A stretch of DNA of 64,000 nucleotides, from assembly GCA_947579665.1 (NCBI GenBank), contig OX388348.1, positions 2,480,001-2,544,000 on the forward strand, written 5' to 3'. The position numbers and the translations under genes are program-made. This stretch comes from Sympetrum striolatum (lineage: Eukaryota > Arthropoda > Insecta > Odonata > Libellulidae). The notes under the pieces were generated by a model. The model saw only the letters and a program-made list of their open reading frames with translations. It searched no databases and was not told the origin of the DNA. Position 1 is the stretch's first letter. Every line of letters begins with the position of its first letter. This document shows, piece by piece, positions 62,165 to 64,000 of this stretch.

Positions 62165-62250
62165 AAAAAAGGAATGAATTTTTCTTAAAATTCGCTGAAA
62201 TTTCATCGTCTGGCATCGAACCCGGGTCTTCCGGGTGAAATTACTATTAC
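62165..62250 (-). repeat. Box-B-like SINE fragment next to the retrotransposon
   Basis: On the minus strand CCCGGGTTCGATGCCAG is a good box B / T-arm. Upstream pieces of a tRNA-like head are missing or unclear. It lies ~40 bp before the GC-rich start of the Tx1-like element. Confidence 0.4.
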
Positions 62251-62313
62251 TTAACTATTACTTAAATATTATTAATAAGTAATTACAAAACGGAACCGAC
62301 CTTCCCCCTGCCA

Positions 62314-63800
62314 ATGAGTCGACCTACGCCTCCGCTGTCAGCGGGAGAACTACCGCTGCCCAAACCCATCCCTAACCACTCAATCCCAATTCAACTAGAG
62401 TCTCTCGCTCAAGTTACGCATTGCCACCGAAAAAGGTTACCCCCTTACGAAATTCTTCTTCCAAGAAAACCGGAATTATCCTATCCTGCATTGAAAACAC
62501 TTCCCTACACGACTATGTGTATGCGGTTGGAGATATAATTGGAGGCGGAATGCACATAACGCATGCCTCGAAAATATCAAATGACCGAGTCGCCATTTAC
62601 TTCAAGAGTCAGGACCTCGTTAATCGTTTTATGGAGGAATTTGGAGGCATTACTCTAAAGGATAAATTCATAGAGGCCAGAACCATGGCAGCCCGAGTCG
62701 AGAGATTAATCATCTCCAACGTCCCACCAGAAGTTCCCGATTCGGACCTAATCGACATAATCCAAAACGCCGTTACAATCTGTGGGCCGATAAAACACTT
62801 CACAATCGGCGCAAGGAGGGAAGGATATGATCACATCGTATCGTTTCGACGGGCGGTGCCAGTAATGAAACGAGCTAACACGGTCCTTCCAGACTCGATT
62901 TTACTCGACATAGAAAATTCCCTTCAAAGAATTTATTTATCTTTTGAGGAACCACGCTGCTACAAATGCAAAGCAGAAGGTCACGTAGCGAAAAGCTGCA
63001 CTTTTAAACCTCCTGATATTTCGGCAACAGAAATACCTCCACTGGCTCCCGATCCTGACGCACACCACCATGACGTCATCACCAACGTGGCAGTCCCCTC
63101 CTCAGACAAGGAACCTTCACTAGACGAAATACAGCCTTCATTTCCACCCAACGATGAGAATCCTATAAATTCAATTCAAACCCCGGATCACGTCGAAGAT
63201 TCGCAGACCATTGATGTCATACCAGATACGCCTTCCACGCCATCGCAGAATAAACCCATAGATACCCATCCAGAAACTCAGCTTCCCATCACCACCCTCA
63301 GGACATCATCTTCAGCGGAAACCTTATTCAGTAGTATTCCAACAATAGCCACAGATCTAAGCTGCTCTACAGCGCAGATGAGTGACAGCCTCTCATCCAT
63401 ATCATCCCCCTTTCGTGACACGGACTCCTTGTTTGCCGATGATATATTTGAAGACCAAACATTAGCCTCTCGGCCAACTAAAAGGCCCCAAGCTGACGAC
63501 ATCTCTCCAGCAGCAACTCCAGTCCATAAGAAAAAAGCCATCAAAGAAAGTGGTATTGAAAAATCAAATACTCATCGTCTGGACGAAGTAGACAGATCCA
63601 GCATTGAATTTACCATGAGGGAGAATACTTCCTATTCTGGACTCGAAGCGGACAAAATTATCGCGTTTCTGGAAGAGACGCATAATCGTAGCGTACCGAA
63701 ACAGATAATAATCGCAAAAAGGTATACTGGAGACGTTGAAGGCCTATGTGACACACTCAGCCAAATTAAACCACATGTATCAGAAAAAGCTTCGAGCTAG
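62314..63800 (+). CDS. Tx1-like retrotransposon ORF1 (nucleic-acid-binding, gag-like), with probable early frameshift
   Basis: ORF1 proteins coat element RNA and help target-primed reverse transcription. The long frame is open to a TAG at 63800, but it has no ATG until 62550. The overlapping frame from the ATG at 62314 (MSRPTPPLSAGELPLPKP) reads into it if one base is shifted near 62430-62445, a run of A and C. So a frameshift or sequence error near the start is likely. Recognisable parts: VERLIISNVPPEVPDSDL and HIVSFRRAVPV, typical of Tx1-group ORF1 between the RNA-binding fold and the knuckle; a single CX2CX4HX4C zinc knuckle at 62958-63000 (CYKCKAEGHVAKSC); then a ~260-residue Ser/Pro/Thr- and acid-rich tail with a KKKAIK basic patch. 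Confidence 0.8.
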
Positions 63801-63925
63801 AATACATCGGCTGATCTCACACCTTGAGCAATAACAATCTGTCTACTAGATACCAGCTGAATAATTATATTTACTGGTTTTCCCTTGTTCTCTCCCTCCC
63901 ATATATCCTTACCTCTCCTCATCCT

Positions 63926-64000
63926 ATGTCTCAGTTAACATTGATTTCACTCAACGCTAAATCGGTTCGAAGCCTCTCCAAGTGGGCCCGCCTGATGTCG
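63926..64000 (+). CDS. Tx1-like retrotransposon ORF2 start (endonuclease/RT), truncated by window end
   Basis: Open from the ATG at 63926 to the window edge, 25 codons. The opening LTLISLNAKSVRS resembles the first beta strand of the apurinic-type endonuclease domain that begins ORF2 of L1/Tx1 elements, in which the Asn of SLNA is part of the active site. No more can be said from 25 residues. Confidence 0.6.
   Translation, partial: MSQLTLISLNAKSVRSLSKWARLMS

Larger units (their letters stand above)
62285..64000 (+). mobile_element. Tx1-like non-LTR retrotransposon, 5' part (cut by window end)
   Basis: Composition shifts abruptly near 62285 from AT-rich to balanced (GGAACCGACCTTCCCCCTGC), taken as the 5' end. 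ORF1 is followed after ~125 bp by an ORF2 that starts with an endonuclease-like N-terminus and leaves the window. Two long frames in this order, a zinc-knuckle ORF1 and similarity to the ORF1 of the Xenopus Tx1 family place it in the L1/Tx1 group. Confidence 0.75.

Overview
The window looks like insect nuclear DNA: intron-split genes with GT-AG junctions, an orthodenticle-type homeobox exon, tRNA-derived SINEs, a Tx1-like non-LTR retrotransposon and many fold-back DNA elements. CpG density is bimodal, which fits an insect with gene-body DNA methylation. A hemimetabolous or early-branching lineage is a guess only. Three host-type genes are supported, all on the minus strand. Together they fill less than 5 % of the window.

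Layout. 1-30.5 kb is intergenic or intronic sequence with normal CpG, full of repeats: copies of a ~0.7-1.05 kb family ending in a hairpin (called Z here), a TTAA-flanked fold-back element at 10.1-10.7 kb, SINE copies, and hairpin elements at 6.4, 9.0 and 16.2 kb. The 6.4 kb hairpin carries what looks like a complete type I hammerhead ribozyme. At 30.54-31.09 kb lies the first coding exon of Cbl, the E3 ubiquitin ligase. Its remaining exons were not found, so intron 1 probably runs past the window start. At 35.64-37.06 kb is a four-exon gene, reconstructed here, for a 231-residue DUF4806 protein. It sits in a 3.75 kb block bounded by ~58 bp terminal inverted repeats with mirrored subterminal repeats, so it may be cargo of a large DNA transposon. 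From about 38.6 to 53.8 kb the DNA is strongly CpG-depleted and holds no recognisable intact gene, only a 349 bp nested fold-back element, a hAT-like element, two decayed reverse-transcriptase fragments and a TIR element containing a tRNA-like sequence. At 55.60-56.30 kb is an exon of orthodenticle/Otx: the end of the homeodomain plus the low-complexity C-terminal region. Its upstream intron contains a 250 bp duplication. A Tx1-like retrotransposon starts near 62.3 kb and is cut by the window end.

The three genes act in unrelated processes: receptor-tyrosine-kinase down-regulation (Cbl), head and brain patterning (otd), and an unknown role (DUF4806). Nothing suggests they work together. The two points most worth testing are the hammerhead inside a fold-back element (6.42-6.50 kb) and the TIR-bounded DUF4806 element (34.82-38.57 kb). 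All identifications are by eye from translated motifs and base pairing; no database search was run.
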